From: Ceratothoa steindachneri
Lineage: Eukaryota; Arthropoda; Malacostraca; Isopoda; Cymothoidae
Direction: 5' to 3'
Assembly (NCBI GenBank): GCA_963969495.1
Contig: OZ018337.1
Coordinates: 86,340,777-86,404,776 of the forward strand
Length of the DNA: 64,000 nucleotides
Part shown: one piece after another, positions 48,739-59,525 of the stretch
How the letters are laid out: each line of letters starts with the position of its first letter
Numbering within the stretch: position 1 is the first letter of the stretch
Program-made: the position numbers and the translations under genes
Notes under the pieces: generated by a model
What the model saw: only the letters and a program-made list of their open reading frames with translations
Told to the model about the DNA's origin: nothing
Database searches by the model: none

Positions 48739-49408
48739 CTGGAAAAAAAAGATTTCTTGGTGCTAGTCTTAGCGCGTGAAGTTATAGGAAATATGATGAC
48801 AACTGAGAAATAGTTAGTGTTCTTTTAGTCAGTTCAATATAAAATTAACCAAGATTGAGAAATGAGAAGTGAGCCGTGAGTTTTTGTTGCTTTAATCGCT
48901 GCACAAGATACTCAATAGCTTTCATTTATGTTTCTAATTATTAAAATAACAATAAAAATATTTTTGCAAAATAATTGATTTTTTAATTTCTGCTGGTCAG
49001 ACTGATATTTTACTGTTCTTATCTCTTTCCATATTAATCAGTGGACATATTTATTTGTATAATATTACGTCTAATTTAAGATAAGATGCATTAATATAGG
49101 TACAACACAATTTGTTGTCATATCTTTCTAAATTAAATACTAAATCAAATATTCTCAACAGGAAAAACCTTCGCAAACATATATTTGTGAGAATTTTGGA
49201 TTTATTAAATGTAATTTAAATTTTGTGAAGTAATGATAATTAAAATCATTTACCATATTGATTGCTTTCGAGAAAATTAATTTATCATTCATGGAACTAT
49301 TATTTACTGATTCCAAATTATGATAGGCATAAGTTATTGCTTATTTGGACGTCAGAGTATTTGAAAAATCATATTTTAGACCAATTTACATGAATGCATA
49401 TTCCTGAA

Positions 49409-49678
49409 TTAATAATCTAGTCTAGTTTTACGAATAACTTCTAACCATACCAGTTTTCCCCTCCTACCCTCTATCATATCGATCTCTAAGAAATCTCTCT
49501 GACAAACATCAATGATTCCATTCACGATGATCTTATGAAATTGTTGGATTGCGTGTTTCAAGAACCACGCGAAGCAACTTTCCGGTATGTATAGGTAGCG
49601 TGATACAATATTTGCTGTTTTTAGAGGCCATTGCATGATGATGAAATGCTTATGGCCAGGACAAAAATAGAGTTCCAT
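49409..49678 (-). CDS. Hypothetical ORF, 89 aa
   Basis: An ATG-initiated minus-strand frame of 89 codons ending TAA at 49409 (MELYFCPGHKHFIIMQWP at the start, DFLEIDMIEGRRGKLVWLEV near the end). It is longer and less biased than chance frames nearby. A competing reading exists on the plus strand: ISLTNINDSIHDDLMKLLDC followed by a GTATGT donor at about 49586, then RPLHDDEMLMARTKIEFHF after an AG. That intron would be only about 42 bp. Strand is therefore uncertain. No domain is recognised. Confidence 0.28.
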   Translation of the reverse strand: MELYFCPGHKHFIIMQWPLKTANIVSRYLYIPESCFAWFLKHAIQQFHKIIVNGIIDVCQRDFLEIDMIEGRRGKLVWLEVIRKTRLDY

Positions 49679-50482
49679 TTCTCTGTTTTGAAGAATTTGA
49701 TTTAATTAAATAGTTTTTTTTTGTGATGCAGTTGACTTTTTGAAAGTAATAAGAAAAGGTGAGCAAAAAAAGGAAAAAATAAATGTCACTGCGTATCTTC
49801 GTGTAGACTTTATATCTAATTTACAACCCAAAGAAAGCCCCTCTCCTCATATTGGGCTCTATTCTTACATTAGAAGGAATAAAGTAATTGACGATTCTCT
49901 GTCATGATTTATAGTTTCATAATTTTAATCGGCGAATCCTCTCATTCCTCTTCATCGACCTGTTAATTAATTCTTGTTGCTTTAAAAAGCTCTGTCTCCT
50001 AGTTTGTATCTATCACTTTTTCAACAGATGCTGTATATATACATACATAGATCCAATCACTGATGGAGGAGAGCATACAAACCATTAAAAAATTAACTCT
50101 AAACAGAAATTTTTGTGTATTTGCAGTCAAAAGTCGCCTCAAAATTGCAAACCCAAAGGAAAAATAGGATTTTTTGCTCAATAATATTAAAATTTGGCTT
50201 TAAGCACCTTTGAATTTTCTAAGATTTTCATTTTCCTGAGAATATTATGCGATTATTGGTAACATAAAATAAAACTATGTCATTCCCTGAAAGTCTTTGA
50301 TATTAGTTACCCTTAATGAGTATATTAAATCAGGTTCTCTTCTTAGATATCTTATTAAGGAATTTATACTGTTTTGCTATTTACAACTAGATCAGTAACT
50401 GAATTAATTGTTTGTTTGACATCCGTTTTCTTACTCTGGTTTCTATCTCTTTTCCTACCAACACAACTTTTTTACACTTCAG

Positions 50483-50725
50483 TTTTGGATTCTATCCAGC
50501 GCTCTACGCAAAATTTACCATCACCTTTGCTATAACTTGAGAGCAATCATAGGCATACTTACTCTGGTTCGACATTATTTGGACCAAATCCTCTCTATAT
50601 GTAAAGGAGGGGAAGAACCCTCGATCATTAACTCTAATGATGCCAATCTATTAAACTCAGCTGCGATTTCCCAATTTCCTTCTTCATGTCAAGAAAAATC
50701 GATCTCAGAACAGCTAGTGCTTTGA
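50483..50725 (+). CDS. Candidate terminal exon, 80 codons, unidentified
   Basis: The acceptor AACTTTTTTACACTTCAG (AG at 50481-50482) opens a frame beginning FWILSSALRKIYHHLCYNL. It continues through a hydrophobic AIIGILTLVRHYLDQILSI segment (residues about 20-38) and a polar tail GGEEPSIINSNDANLL to TGA at 50725. The frame is in fact open from about 50433. The hydrophobic stretch followed by a polar Ser/Asn-rich end would suit the last membrane helix and cytoplasmic tail of a membrane protein, but this is speculation. No upstream exon in matching phase was fixed. Confidence 0.33.
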   Translation, partial: FWILSSALRKIYHHLCYNLRAIIGILTLVRHYLDQILSICKGGEEPSIINSNDANLLNSAAISQFPSSCQEKSISEQLVL

Positions 50726-51579
50726 GAGACTCTACAAATAATGTCAAAAGCTATTTTAAATACATCACTATTTAAAGGAACGAAGTGAATCTCCAAACGC
50801 TATGTTAGATTTCTTTTTCGATTTCATGTTGGCGTCTCTTTTCTTTGCTCTTCTTTGATTAATTATCCGTTTTATGACCTTTCATTAGCTCAGAAGTTTA
50901 AGTTACCAGTTGCTTTATCATAAATTTTATTTGGGATAGTTTATGTATCAATTTTTATTTGATTAATTTCATTTATTTTAAATGAAAAATATGAGAAACA
51001 GATTAATACTTATAGAAGTTCATTCTTTCAAAATAAGCGATTGGTTAATCCTTTTGATGCCTTTTGATCCTCGGTATGTCCCTGTTCCTCCCTTTGTTGC
51101 GTATATTTTTTACTATCAAATTTCTTAAATAGAGTGTATTACTTTGTCTTTACATTAGCTAGATTAATTATTTATACGCGTTCTAAAAGCGATAGTTCCT
51201 GAAATATTTAAAGTGAAGTATAGAAATTTTGATGCATTGGGACGAATCTATTATCAGTCATACATCTCCAATAGTTCAGAATTTTGGTGCGTCCTACATG
51301 TATCCTTTGAAATGCGGGCGGATGACTGCGGTTCTCATTACAAAACGCTTTGTTTTGCTTCTGACCACTAGGATCATACTAAATTGCATGAATTTTGGGA
51401 GTGTTGTTATGTTGAAAATCAATAAACTTGAGAGGCCATACTTACAAGTATCGCTCAAAGTATAATCGTAAAGAACCACTTATGCATTATTCTAAACTTT
51501 AGCAACGACAGTGCAGCGAAAGTTCCCGTAAATATAATTGGTCTACTCAATAGTTTATTGTAGGAACAAAATTCTTCTA
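50726..51579. other. AT-rich intergenic DNA
   Basis: A 78-codon plus frame (51229-51465) overlaps a minus frame of similar length. Neither has domain or splice support. Confidence 0.35.
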
Positions 51580-51700
51580 GAGAGTTGTCGCCACTTTTAA
51601 GCAAAAGAGCTCAATTTTCGTTTAATCAGATTTTATCACGTATTTTTTGAATTTTAATACCTTCTAAAATGAATTACTTCAGACGGGCTTTCAAGTGTAT
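51580..51700. repeat. Dispersed repeat, copy 2 (inverted partner at 36770-36910)
   Basis: On the minus strand AAAGCCCGTCTGAAGT, TATTAAAATT, GTGATAAAATCTGATTAAAC and GAGCTCTTTT occur in the same order as at 36770-36910. Confidence 0.6.
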
Positions 51701-51945
51701 GGTTTTAATAAAACTGTCTTCCAGCGACGTCTTCCATGTAATTCCGCACTGAGTAAATCTATTAATTCGATTCTTCTATTCATCCAGTTCTATTGCCATT
51801 ATTTTCTTTATTCTATTTATTGTTTATAACTGTAAATATTACTGTATATTTTGCTCGTACTTTTTCATAGGTCACATTGCCGCAGCCTCCAGTAGTTTAA
51901 TATCGGCCAACTGCACTCACTCTTTTGAATTAAAATCCTTTGCAC

Positions 51946-52020
51946 TCCCCCCCCCCCCTACTTCGATCTTCCATCCCAGTCGTGACCAGAGTTTAGTCAA
52001 GGTCACCCGTTTGACCTTAA
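51946..52020. promoter_or_regulatory. Poly-C run and palindromic nuclear-receptor half sites
   Basis: A C12 run at about 51947-51958 is followed by TGACC (51983), TCAAGGTCA (51997-52005) and TTGACCTTAA (52011-52020). The last two form an inverted pair of AGGTCA half sites with a 6-bp spacer, and both carry the TCA/TNA 5' extension favoured by FTZ-F1/ERR-type orphan receptors. A TGACGTA (CRE-like) lies close by at about 52045. This is sequence pattern only. Confidence 0.35.
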
Positions 52021-53320
52021 GCGATCACGCATATTGGGTAAAAGTGACGTATATGTCGGGCTCATTCAAAGACACATATATAAATACCTGATACTCTTGT
52101 CCCTTTAATTCTTGGGGTATAAAATTATTATACAAGAAATTCATTTTCAAAACAACCAATTTAGTGATTAAAGAATCAATTGTCACAAATGAAGCGAGAA
52201 ATACAATTTAAATTGGTTCAGAAATAAAAATTGAGACGGAAATAGATTGACAGTTTGAGTAAACTTCTACGATTTATATAAAGTTAATATTGAAAAGTCA
52301 TTTGAAAACGACAAGCTAGACACAACAAGAAACGATCATTGATTAGCTTTGTGTTGCTGGACACATTTTGGTGTGTGTATTTAGAAAGTTTGATATACTC
52401 TATTCTATGAAAAAGAGAGTAAACATCTTCATTTTACTCTGTTTATAGTATCTTCACTTTTTTATTTGTTTGGGCAAACGAATAAATTAAATTCATTCTT
52501 CAAATGAGGAAAGTATTAAAGTCATCTTTATATAAATGTATAATTTAAATTTTCTACATTGAATTATAAGAAACAGATAATCTTAAAGTAATATTTATAA
52601 TATTTAAGTTGATTTCCTTATTTATTCTAAATTTCCATTGATAATTTTGAATTCTTTTATAAATCTATATTTGAAAATTGACATCTTCACAAAAGCGTGA
52701 CTCACTAACTTCTATTGGTTTTAGCCTGGTAATTTTAATGAGGAATTAAAGATGCCTTGGTATGAATTGACGTGAATTATCGCAATTGAATAACTTAAAA
52801 TTGTCAAAATTTATTATTATTGTTGTCTTCCTTATATAAGAAATTGCTAGAAATTATTGGTAATTAGCTTAAGCTCTCTGAACAAAGCTGAATATGTAAT
52901 GTTCTTAGGGAGTTAAGAAGAACATGAGAAGAAAATAGAATGTGAAACTTTAGAATCCTTAAGAAATATGATAAGAAAATAAGAAAAATTATTTGGTAAA
53001 TAAATATTTTATTTTAAAGCGATCATTTGTCGATTTTAAATAATTCGAATACATACAATATTCAATAAAAATATATATAAAAATCATATAATAACATTTT
53101 AAAACAAGTGTATACAACTTATGTATATGAAGTAATTATAAGAAATAGTAGGAAGAGCAATAAAAGCAAAATAATTTTTAATGATAAGAGACAAGATTGC
53201 TATTTCAATTAGTCCACATCATTTGGTAGGCATGTCCAGAATTGAGTCTTCTATAAATTAGGTCAATTTTAATGATTGCCGAAAGAACTCGAAAGCATGA
53301 ATTAAAGTGACTTCTTCATC
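52021..53320. other. AT-rich intergenic DNA
   Basis: Nothing recognised. Very AT-rich from about 52440 to 53150. Confidence 0.45.
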
Positions 53321-53321
53321 C

Positions 53322-53435
53322 TCAGTTGCTGTCGCTTGTTGCAAGGGGAGACTTTTCCCTAAGAACAGGGATACGAATACATTTGAGGCCATCATCCAAT
53401 TGCACTTTTTCTAGGACCTTGTCTTCAACAATTAC
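53322..53435 (-). CDS. Candidate terminal exon, 37 residues
   Basis: On the minus strand, after CCCAG at 53440-53436, the frame reads VIVEDKVLEKVQLDDGLK, CIRIPVLREKSPLATSDSN, stop. Upstream in frame are two TGA stops, so a splice entry would be needed. The residues look strongly protein-like, but the acceptor lacks a pyrimidine tract. An overlapping frame (MMASNVFVSLFLGKSL and on) is also open on the same strand, and it carries an ATG. No family is recognised. Confidence 0.25.
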   Translation of the reverse strand, partial: VIVEDKVLEKVQLDDGLKCIRIPVLREKSPLATSDSN

Positions 53436-54387
53436 CTGGGATCATCAATCATCTACCCTTTTATCATATCGTACACTAATTCACGTGACTACCTTCTCTT
53501 TACCTTAAGTGTTCATGTTTTATTTCTTCTTTTAAACTTGGTTTTTATTTACCAAACATGTGCAGAGGGTAGTTTTGTAAAATTTCATAATATCGAGTAT
53601 AAAATGTAATGCCTGGGAAAGATTTTCTTTTTAGAATTAAATGGTGATTATTTTATTTACAAACGTAGATGAAACTAAAATGGTTTTGTAGAGTTTTATA
53701 AGACACAAAAAGCTATAGTATATAATCTCTAAACACACTTTCTAATTCGATTTGTTTGTTCTCTCTTCTGTCCTCTCCCGTATGATTACAACAGTTTTCT
53801 CTTCATTTCCTCTATTAAATTCAAATTAAGGTCATCCATTTTTGCCATATTACTCTAAGATTGTTCAAATGATATCTCAGCTATGGATTAAGATAAGCAT
53901 TTTAGAATTAGATCAACTTTTTCCTTTCTTGAATCTTTTTAAATTCAACCCACTTTGGGCAGAAAGGAAGCCAACTGTCATTCTGTTGGAAATAAGGTGG
54001 TTGCTATCGACGGAAGAGGAAACGGTGTTGTTTTAGATATATAAATGCGAGAGTTTCGTGGCAGTGTAAAAATAAGGGTAAAATAGGATCACTTGCACAT
54101 TGCTAAAGGGGATCATATTTGATGTCCCAATTATGTTAAATTAGGTGAGACAATGAATAGTAACTCGGTCTCTTGGTTAATCATCTCGTAATTTTGTGTC
54201 AATGTCAATTTAAAATGGACGGGATATTCAGTGTTTGCTATCCATCTTATCTATCCCTCATTTACAGTTTTGTCCATTTCACGATGTGATCCTCCATAAC
54301 CCTATATTTTAAGAACGAGTTTTTTTTGAAGGTTTGAACAAGATTTTTTCTTTTAGTTTGGTTGACACCTAAGTCGATTTAAAATTT

Positions 54388-54690
54388 TTATCAAAGCTAT
54401 TTCTAATAATTTCTTTATAATATACAAAAAATATAATCGTCAAGTTAGAAATAAATATAAGTATCAAATGTTTGTGATTTTTTAAAACTAAACGAATTAG
54501 AAATGATGAAATTTTTAAAATTATAAAATTTGTCAGGGAAATTATTAGAGCAAATTTAGATGAAGAAAAAAAGAATCATGATAGGCCGTAGGCCCGAGAC
54601 AGAAAGTCTGCCAGCGAAGCGCAAGATCCTTCTGTTAGGAGGAGTAGCGAAGCTGCTCCTCTTGTATTGTATTTTAAATTATAATTCAAT
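54388..54690. repeat. R2 family, copy 3, with GC hairpin
   Basis: TTTATCAAAG, TAATAATTTCTTTATAAT, AGTATC, TTTTTTAAAACTAAACGAAT and ATGATGAAATTTTTA match the reverse complement of 21045-21225 in order. After a spacer come GTCTGCCAGCGAAGCGC and the palindrome GAGGAGTAGCGAAGCTGCTC plus CTC (54639-54661), as in the 22530-22605 copy. No coding frame. Confidence 0.65.
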
Positions 54691-55169
54691 ATTGTATTCG
54701 AAAATTAGGAAAACTTCCAAACAAGTGACTTAAATACCATTCAAAGAATCGATATATTGATGAAGTGATGAAGGCGGTGTATGAATGTGGGATTTATTTA
54801 CCCGGTTATATTAAGCACCAAAGTTCTTGAAAATTGTCACACCACAATGTGTTGCGCTGCCATTATGATCGAACCTGCAAAAACTATTTAAATGATTACA
54901 TCCATTTTCACCAGATACCAATTGTCTTTTTGTATATTTTCATTGAAGTTAAAATAACTAACTGTTATAAACGAAACGATAATTTATCTTTCTTCTCATT
55001 TCTTTGAACATTATTTCCAAATTTCCCTCATTTACTATTACATCCCTTTTGATGTCACTCTGTCGAGACTGACGCAATAAATGTGATCGCTCTCTATTTC
55101 TTTCCCTCACTCAGAATATGTTATGCGGCTCTGGTCCATTCCTATGAGAAAGGATGTAATAATTCTTAT

Positions 55170-55360
55170 CAGGAATTCAGTGGTATGTAATCCAATTGAT
55201 CCACAAGTGAGCAAAACAAGAGCGATCTTTAACTTTTTCCTTATTGATCAACTCAAATTATTTGATATTATGCACATATTGCTGTTCATTGGTAGATTTG
55301 GTCTTTTAAATTAACTTAGACCCCATATTTTACCCCTAAATTGAATACAAATCTGTAGAA
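55170..55360. repeat. Dispersed repeat, copy 2 (inverted partner at 8930-9150)
   Basis: On the minus strand TTTAGGGGTAAAATATGGGG, AAAAGACCAAAT, CCAATG and GATCGCTCTTG follow the same order as at 8930-9150. The 63-codon ATG frame at 55123-55314 lies inside this repeat and is not conserved in the other copy. Confidence 0.6.
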
Positions 55361-56259
55361 TTATCTGGAAAGTTGGCTTCAATTCTTCTGAGAAAAATTT
55401 AAACATAAAATAATTATCCTCAAGGACGAATCGTGTTGAGAAATAAAGAGTATTCGCATCCATAAAAATGCCCCCATCAGTTTCATCTATTCAAATTCCA
55501 GCAAAGTTTCCATTAATATTCAGCAGCAGGAAAATATTTCCATTTTCCTCTTTAATAAGAATTGTTTTGCATAATCACATAAATATGTGGTTTTGGTATG
55601 AGGTAAAATATTTTAGTAGGTTTGGAAATTTTCCTAACTTACAGTTTGTGAAATTCTCTCATTCCCATAATTCTTCTAAAAAGGAAGCCTTCTCAATAGA
55701 TATTCATGTCTATTATCATTTCTAAACCATCGTTTTCTTTTTAAGATTTCCAAATAAATAAAATTCGGCTGAATAAATTTTTTACCTTTAAAATCGAGAT
55801 TTGATTTGCGATAATAGTTGAGATGAGTCCCTGGACATCAAGCTTATGGGATCAATTTTCCGAGAGTTGATTCTATATACGGTAAAGCAACAAATTTAAA
55901 TCCACATATCTGCATATTTTCATTCACGCCACGACATATCCATTAAGAAACTCATAGTTTTGTTTCGAATCTATTGTGAATTTCGTTTTTTTATTTCTTG
56001 ACTCCTTCAAGAGAAACCTAATTTTATTACAGTAATAAATTGAATTATCCGCTAAGGTTTATTCTAATTTCATTTTAGCTTCTAAAATTGTGACAAATTT
56101 GCCAGTTCGTTAAATTGCCTTTTTCCACCTTTATATAAGCCAATTTTCGCCCTTCCTACACCATACCCATATTCGTACTCGTTCTGGCCCCATCTATAAA
56201 ATTCTTGGTGGACAATCCTTTTCATTGTTGAGCTGATTATGGTAGTTTATATCAAAGTT
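55361..56259. other. AT-rich intergenic DNA
   Basis: An 85-codon plus frame at 55468-55725 has no domain or splice support. No gene is supported. Confidence 0.4.
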
Positions 56260-56800
56260 ATACTATATTAGCAGAAATCTAGCTTGAATAATGTGGATAA
56301 GGTGGAAGTTGAATTTTGTTAATATAAGATCAATAGCGGCAGGGGAGCATTCCGTTAAGTGAGATTTAAAGTACGTTGTTTCTCTCGGTTTAATATTATT
56401 TTGTAGTAGTAGGTCTAGTCTTAGTGGCTCTTCTATGGAGGATTGTATTACCTACTTCGTGACACTTTGAGTTTAATTCCCTTACCATTAGAGCTAACAA
56501 ATGTTCGATGCTTGAAAGTTGATGAATTTTGTAATATTTGTGTCATGGAAGTTGATACATTGTAGACACAACCAAGTTTCCAGACCGCCATTTTTATCAT
56601 ATTTGCTGTAAAACTCTTTTAATGCCTTTATTTCAGTGGCTTACCTAGAGCCATTTTTATTACCATTATTCTCCATCATATCTGCTCTGAGTTTGGTTCG
56701 TATTTATTACAGCAAATGGCGCTTATTTAATAACCAAGATGTGTCCGCTAATGTAGTATCTCTGTCAGTCGCTTCTAACTAATGGGATAAGTAAAGGAAG
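56260..56800 (-). pseudogene. Retroelement ORF1 relic with PHD-finger-like C-terminal half
   Basis: Minus-strand pieces: MMENNGNKNGSR, stop, ATEIKALKEFYSKYDKNGGL followed by ETWLCLQC (about 56650-56570). Next come HQLSSIEHLLALMVRELNSK (about 56545-56485) and EPLRLDLLLQNNIKP with ETTYFKSHLTECSPAAIDLI. The W-x-C-x2-C ending after a KY-x-K...GGLETW segment resembles the last zinc ligands of PHD fingers found in ORF1 proteins of some non-LTR elements. The following leucine-rich part would be the usual coiled coil. Three frames are needed, so it is dead. A GTAAGC donor-like site after MMENNGNKNGS makes a spliced host gene an alternative reading. The family assignment is tentative. Confidence 0.4.
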
Positions 56801-56989
56801 AAAGGCTCCGAAGAAGTTGTGCTAACTAAAAAAGAATGAAAGAATGGTTAAGTAGTCTCATATGTTAATGACTTGAAAGAATTCTGCTATTTTAACTTCT
56901 TGTAGCGGTTAAAAATGTCCAGCTTTCTGCTCATGAATTGATGGTTGGAAAACGAGACTAAAGAATTTGCTGCTATTATTATTGGCAGA

Positions 56990-57433
56990 TTACCCCCAAC
57001 ACCCTAAGACCCAATAAGATGCACAGCAGTGGCAGACATACGGGAAGATGAAGTAACGAGACAATCTCCTTTGAAGCCTAAGGAAATGAATCCTTTTGTA
57101 GGTTTTCCAATGTACAAATACATATTGGCCTTGATTAATTGGTATCGAGGAGTTTTGCAGAATAAATATCCTACCTGTGACGTGGAACAGGTCCCTCTTC
57201 CCCAGGGCAACTAATGTTCCACCTGAACTCTGTTTGGTGTCAAATACACCATACTTCCTGGCACCTCTCACCAAGTAGTAACCGCCTCTGGTCCACTCGG
57301 GCTCAAAAGCGATTGTCATACTGACCTTTATGTTTATTTCATTTTCTGGTAAGGGATCCTCCTGGATAAAGGAAGGTTGGTGACCAATGGGAAATGAAGC
57401 CAAACTGCCAAAGATGCATGAAAAGGATATCAT
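56990..57433 (-). CDS. Hypothetical protein, 147 aa, intron-free frame
   Basis: A true ATG (57431-57433) opens 147 codons to a stop at 56990, the longest ATG frame in this part of the window. The N-terminus MISFSCIFGSLASFPIGHQ is mildly hydrophobic and could be a weak signal sequence. The middle reads TIAFEPEWTRGGYYLVRGAR, KYGVFDTKQSSGGTLVALG, and the C-terminus ends in a cysteine cluster (CHCCASYWVLGCWG). GGYYLVRG followed by a Gly-Val-Phe faintly echoes the C-terminal end of papain-fold proteases, but no catalytic motif is present. A second minus frame (57004-57210) and a plus frame, EDEVTRQSPLKPKEM on (57029-57214), overlap and look as protein-like. Strand and frame are therefore not certain. 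Confidence 0.35.
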   Translation of the reverse strand: MISFSCIFGSLASFPIGHQPSFIQEDPLPENEINIKVSMTIAFEPEWTRGGYYLVRGARKYGVFDTKQSSGGTLVALGKRDLFHVTGRIFILQNSSIPINQGQYVFVHWKTYKRIHFLRLQRRLSRYFIFPYVCHCCASYWVLGCWG

Positions 57434-57611
57434 AAACGTATAAATTAGGATGAAAAATAAAAAGCGTTGATTTACTTATCTGATAAGAAAACTAATTAAT
57501 TAGGTTAATTCCTGCCTGATAATCATTATATTTAGCTATGCGTTTATTTATTTAAAAGTTTTAACAAATATCGGCCAAAAAAAACAATCACCCCTAATAT
57601 TAGACTATTTA

Positions 57612-57905
57612 TTATATTATGTAATATTGGAAAAGCTAAACAGGTCTATTACCGTCCATTTAAATTAAGGTTAGTGACACCCTTAAGTAATTATTTCTTA
57701 TTTGAATCTTTAGCCATAATCTCTCATGTGGCTTAGGAATAAGAAGCTATATAAACATCAGTAATTTTAATGAATGCCGTAACTTCTAATCTGTATTTCA
57801 GTGAAATGCTGAGTAATTTCTTCTTTTAAATTGTCAGGTTCAGAGGAGATGAAGGAGAAGAAATTAAATCCCATGATGCCAAAACCAAGAAGGGAATTTT
57901 AATTT
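57612..57905 (+). repeat. 290-bp dispersed direct repeat R3, copy 1
   Basis: TGTAATATTGGAAAAGC.AAACAGGTCTA at the start, then TAATCATTT/TAATTATTT-CTTATTT, TATGTGGCTT, AAGCTATATAAA, GAATGCCGTAACTT, TTTCAGT.AAATGCT.AGTAATT and GGTTCAGAG.AGATGAAGGA run in order in both this copy and the one at 60463-60755. Identity is about 80 percent by eye. In the last 50 bp the differences are mostly silent in the frame MKEKKLNPxMPKPRREF, which hints at former coding. Confidence 0.75.
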
Positions 57906-58214
57906 ATCTCTTCTCTTTCCTTGGAAATAAATGTTTGTTTCTTCGGAATGATTTCCAAGTGGTTTCTGGGGCGCCAAGGAAACAAACGAGAAGGTAATTT
58001 GGTTCTTGTCTCTTTTGATAAGGTCTATTTTTTGGTTTCCATTCTAATCAACTTAAGTTTCCTCATTTCCACGCCTACAATAGCAATGATAAGCCACCTT
58101 ACTACTGCTGGTCTCTCCTCAACTAAACCCAGCGAAGGACTGTACCCAAGAGTCGACTCTAATAGGTTAATAGTTAATGAGTGAATCAATTTGCTAATTT
58201 AACATTAACCTCAG

Positions 58215-58343
58215 CCGTTGCAGTAACGGGAGTTTCACTTAATCATCAGAACATAAATTTGCCTCGACATTCTCTTCATCCATCGCCATCCTCTTCATTA
58301 TTAAAATGGAAAGAACTTCATCGACCTCATTCTGATGAAAAAG
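58215..58343 (+). CDS. Exon A of an unidentified spliced gene
   Basis: The acceptor TTTAACATTAACCTCAG (AG at 58213-58214) and donor AAAG/GTAAAATGG (GT at 58344) bound a fully open frame, VAVTGVSLNHQNINLPRHSL to LHRPHSDEK. It enters with two bases and leaves with one. The frame has a stop at 58178-58180, just upstream, so splicing is required. GC content is well above the neighbourhood. Joined to exon B (59526-59782) the phases match exactly. The peptide is His/Pro/Ser-rich with no recognised domain. A further open segment after a strong acceptor (TTTCCCTTTTCAG, 58596) is also in phase and may be an alternative exon. Confidence 0.42.
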
Positions 58344-58596
58344 GTAAAATGGTCAAGAACCCATTTCTCTGGCTTGATTGGACGATCTAGTTAAAATCAG
58401 AAGTCCCACCCACCCTCAGTCACTTATTAATTACAACGAAAAGAATTAAAAAATACGAGAATTCTTAAAATTATGAGGTAAAATATCCTCAAGTAAAGAA
58501 GCCCTGAACTCGGAAACGAATTTTCCTTTTCCACACGTCTTTCTCGCTTTCATTCCAAGACCCTTTCTTATCTCCTCCATCAGTTTCCCTTTTCAG

Positions 58597-58750
58597 GGCT
58601 TGGCTTGCGATGGGCGCAAAGGAGCTCCAAAGAACGGAACAGTCTCGCCCTTCTCTCTTTCAGGCCCCTCATGAGGGAAGAGAAGGTGGTCCCTCAGTGT
58701 AATAAGAGATCAAAAAGAGGGAAAAAGGAAGGTGCAGGGAATTTATATTA
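58597..58750 (+). CDS. Possible alternative exon A2 of the same gene
   Basis: The pyrimidine-rich acceptor CTCCATCAGTTTCCCTTTTC-AG ends at 58596. In the phase left by exon A the frame reads LGLRWAQRSSKERNSLALL, SFRPLMREEKVVPQCNK, and is open to a TAA near 58751. In phase 0 it reads GLACDGRKGAPKNGTVSP to an earlier stop. It could be a terminal exon giving a shorter, basic C-terminus. The only downstream donor-like GT (GAAG/GTGCAG) is weak. Confidence 0.3.
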
Positions 58751-59525
58751 AAAGCAAAGAAGAAATAATTAGCAAAACTTTCAAGGCAAGAATCGCAAGT
58801 AAGATCTCTTGGATTTGAGGTAAGAAAAATATTTGTTTTCTTTCTTGAAGGGAAATAATGGCAAGGTTAAGTTCCTGATAGATTTAATTCAATGTAAATT
58901 ATATCTAAGAGGAACTTTAAACAAAAAAAAGAGTAGAGATGACAAAGGAAATATCAAATGAGGGGATTTTCACACAGAACAACGATTGAGGGATAACTCT
59001 AATGTGGAAAATGATTCAATGATGCCAGAATGCAATACTATTGGTCCATAGATAATGGGCTTCGGCGAGCATAATTAAGCATTTTAACTGTTCTCAATTG
59101 CACAAAATAAAAGCGTGAGAATTATAGAGACAGAAGTAGAAGAGAGGAAGAGTGGAGCGGAAGAATATAAATAGAAAAATGGCAGTAGGAAAAGCCAGAA
59201 TCATCGCAATTTGAGATACTGACTTCATCAGCCTATAAAGTTTTATTTCGAACCCAGTTATAAATCAAGTCAAAATACAGAGTGTTATCGCTCAAACGGA
59301 GGGTTTTTAGAAAATAACAAGAAATAGTCGTAAAAATGAGAAAAGTGGCTGTAGAAATCGGTTGTGAAAGAGACAGCAGAAACTGGTCTCGTTGCACCAC
59401 GAAACCATCTATCAGGGAAAATTAGAAAATCCTTGAGTAATTTAGAGTGTTAAATATAATAATGACATGGACAAGTTAGTGGTATTTTCATTCTTGAAAA
59501 TATTTATTTATTTATATTTTTAGAG

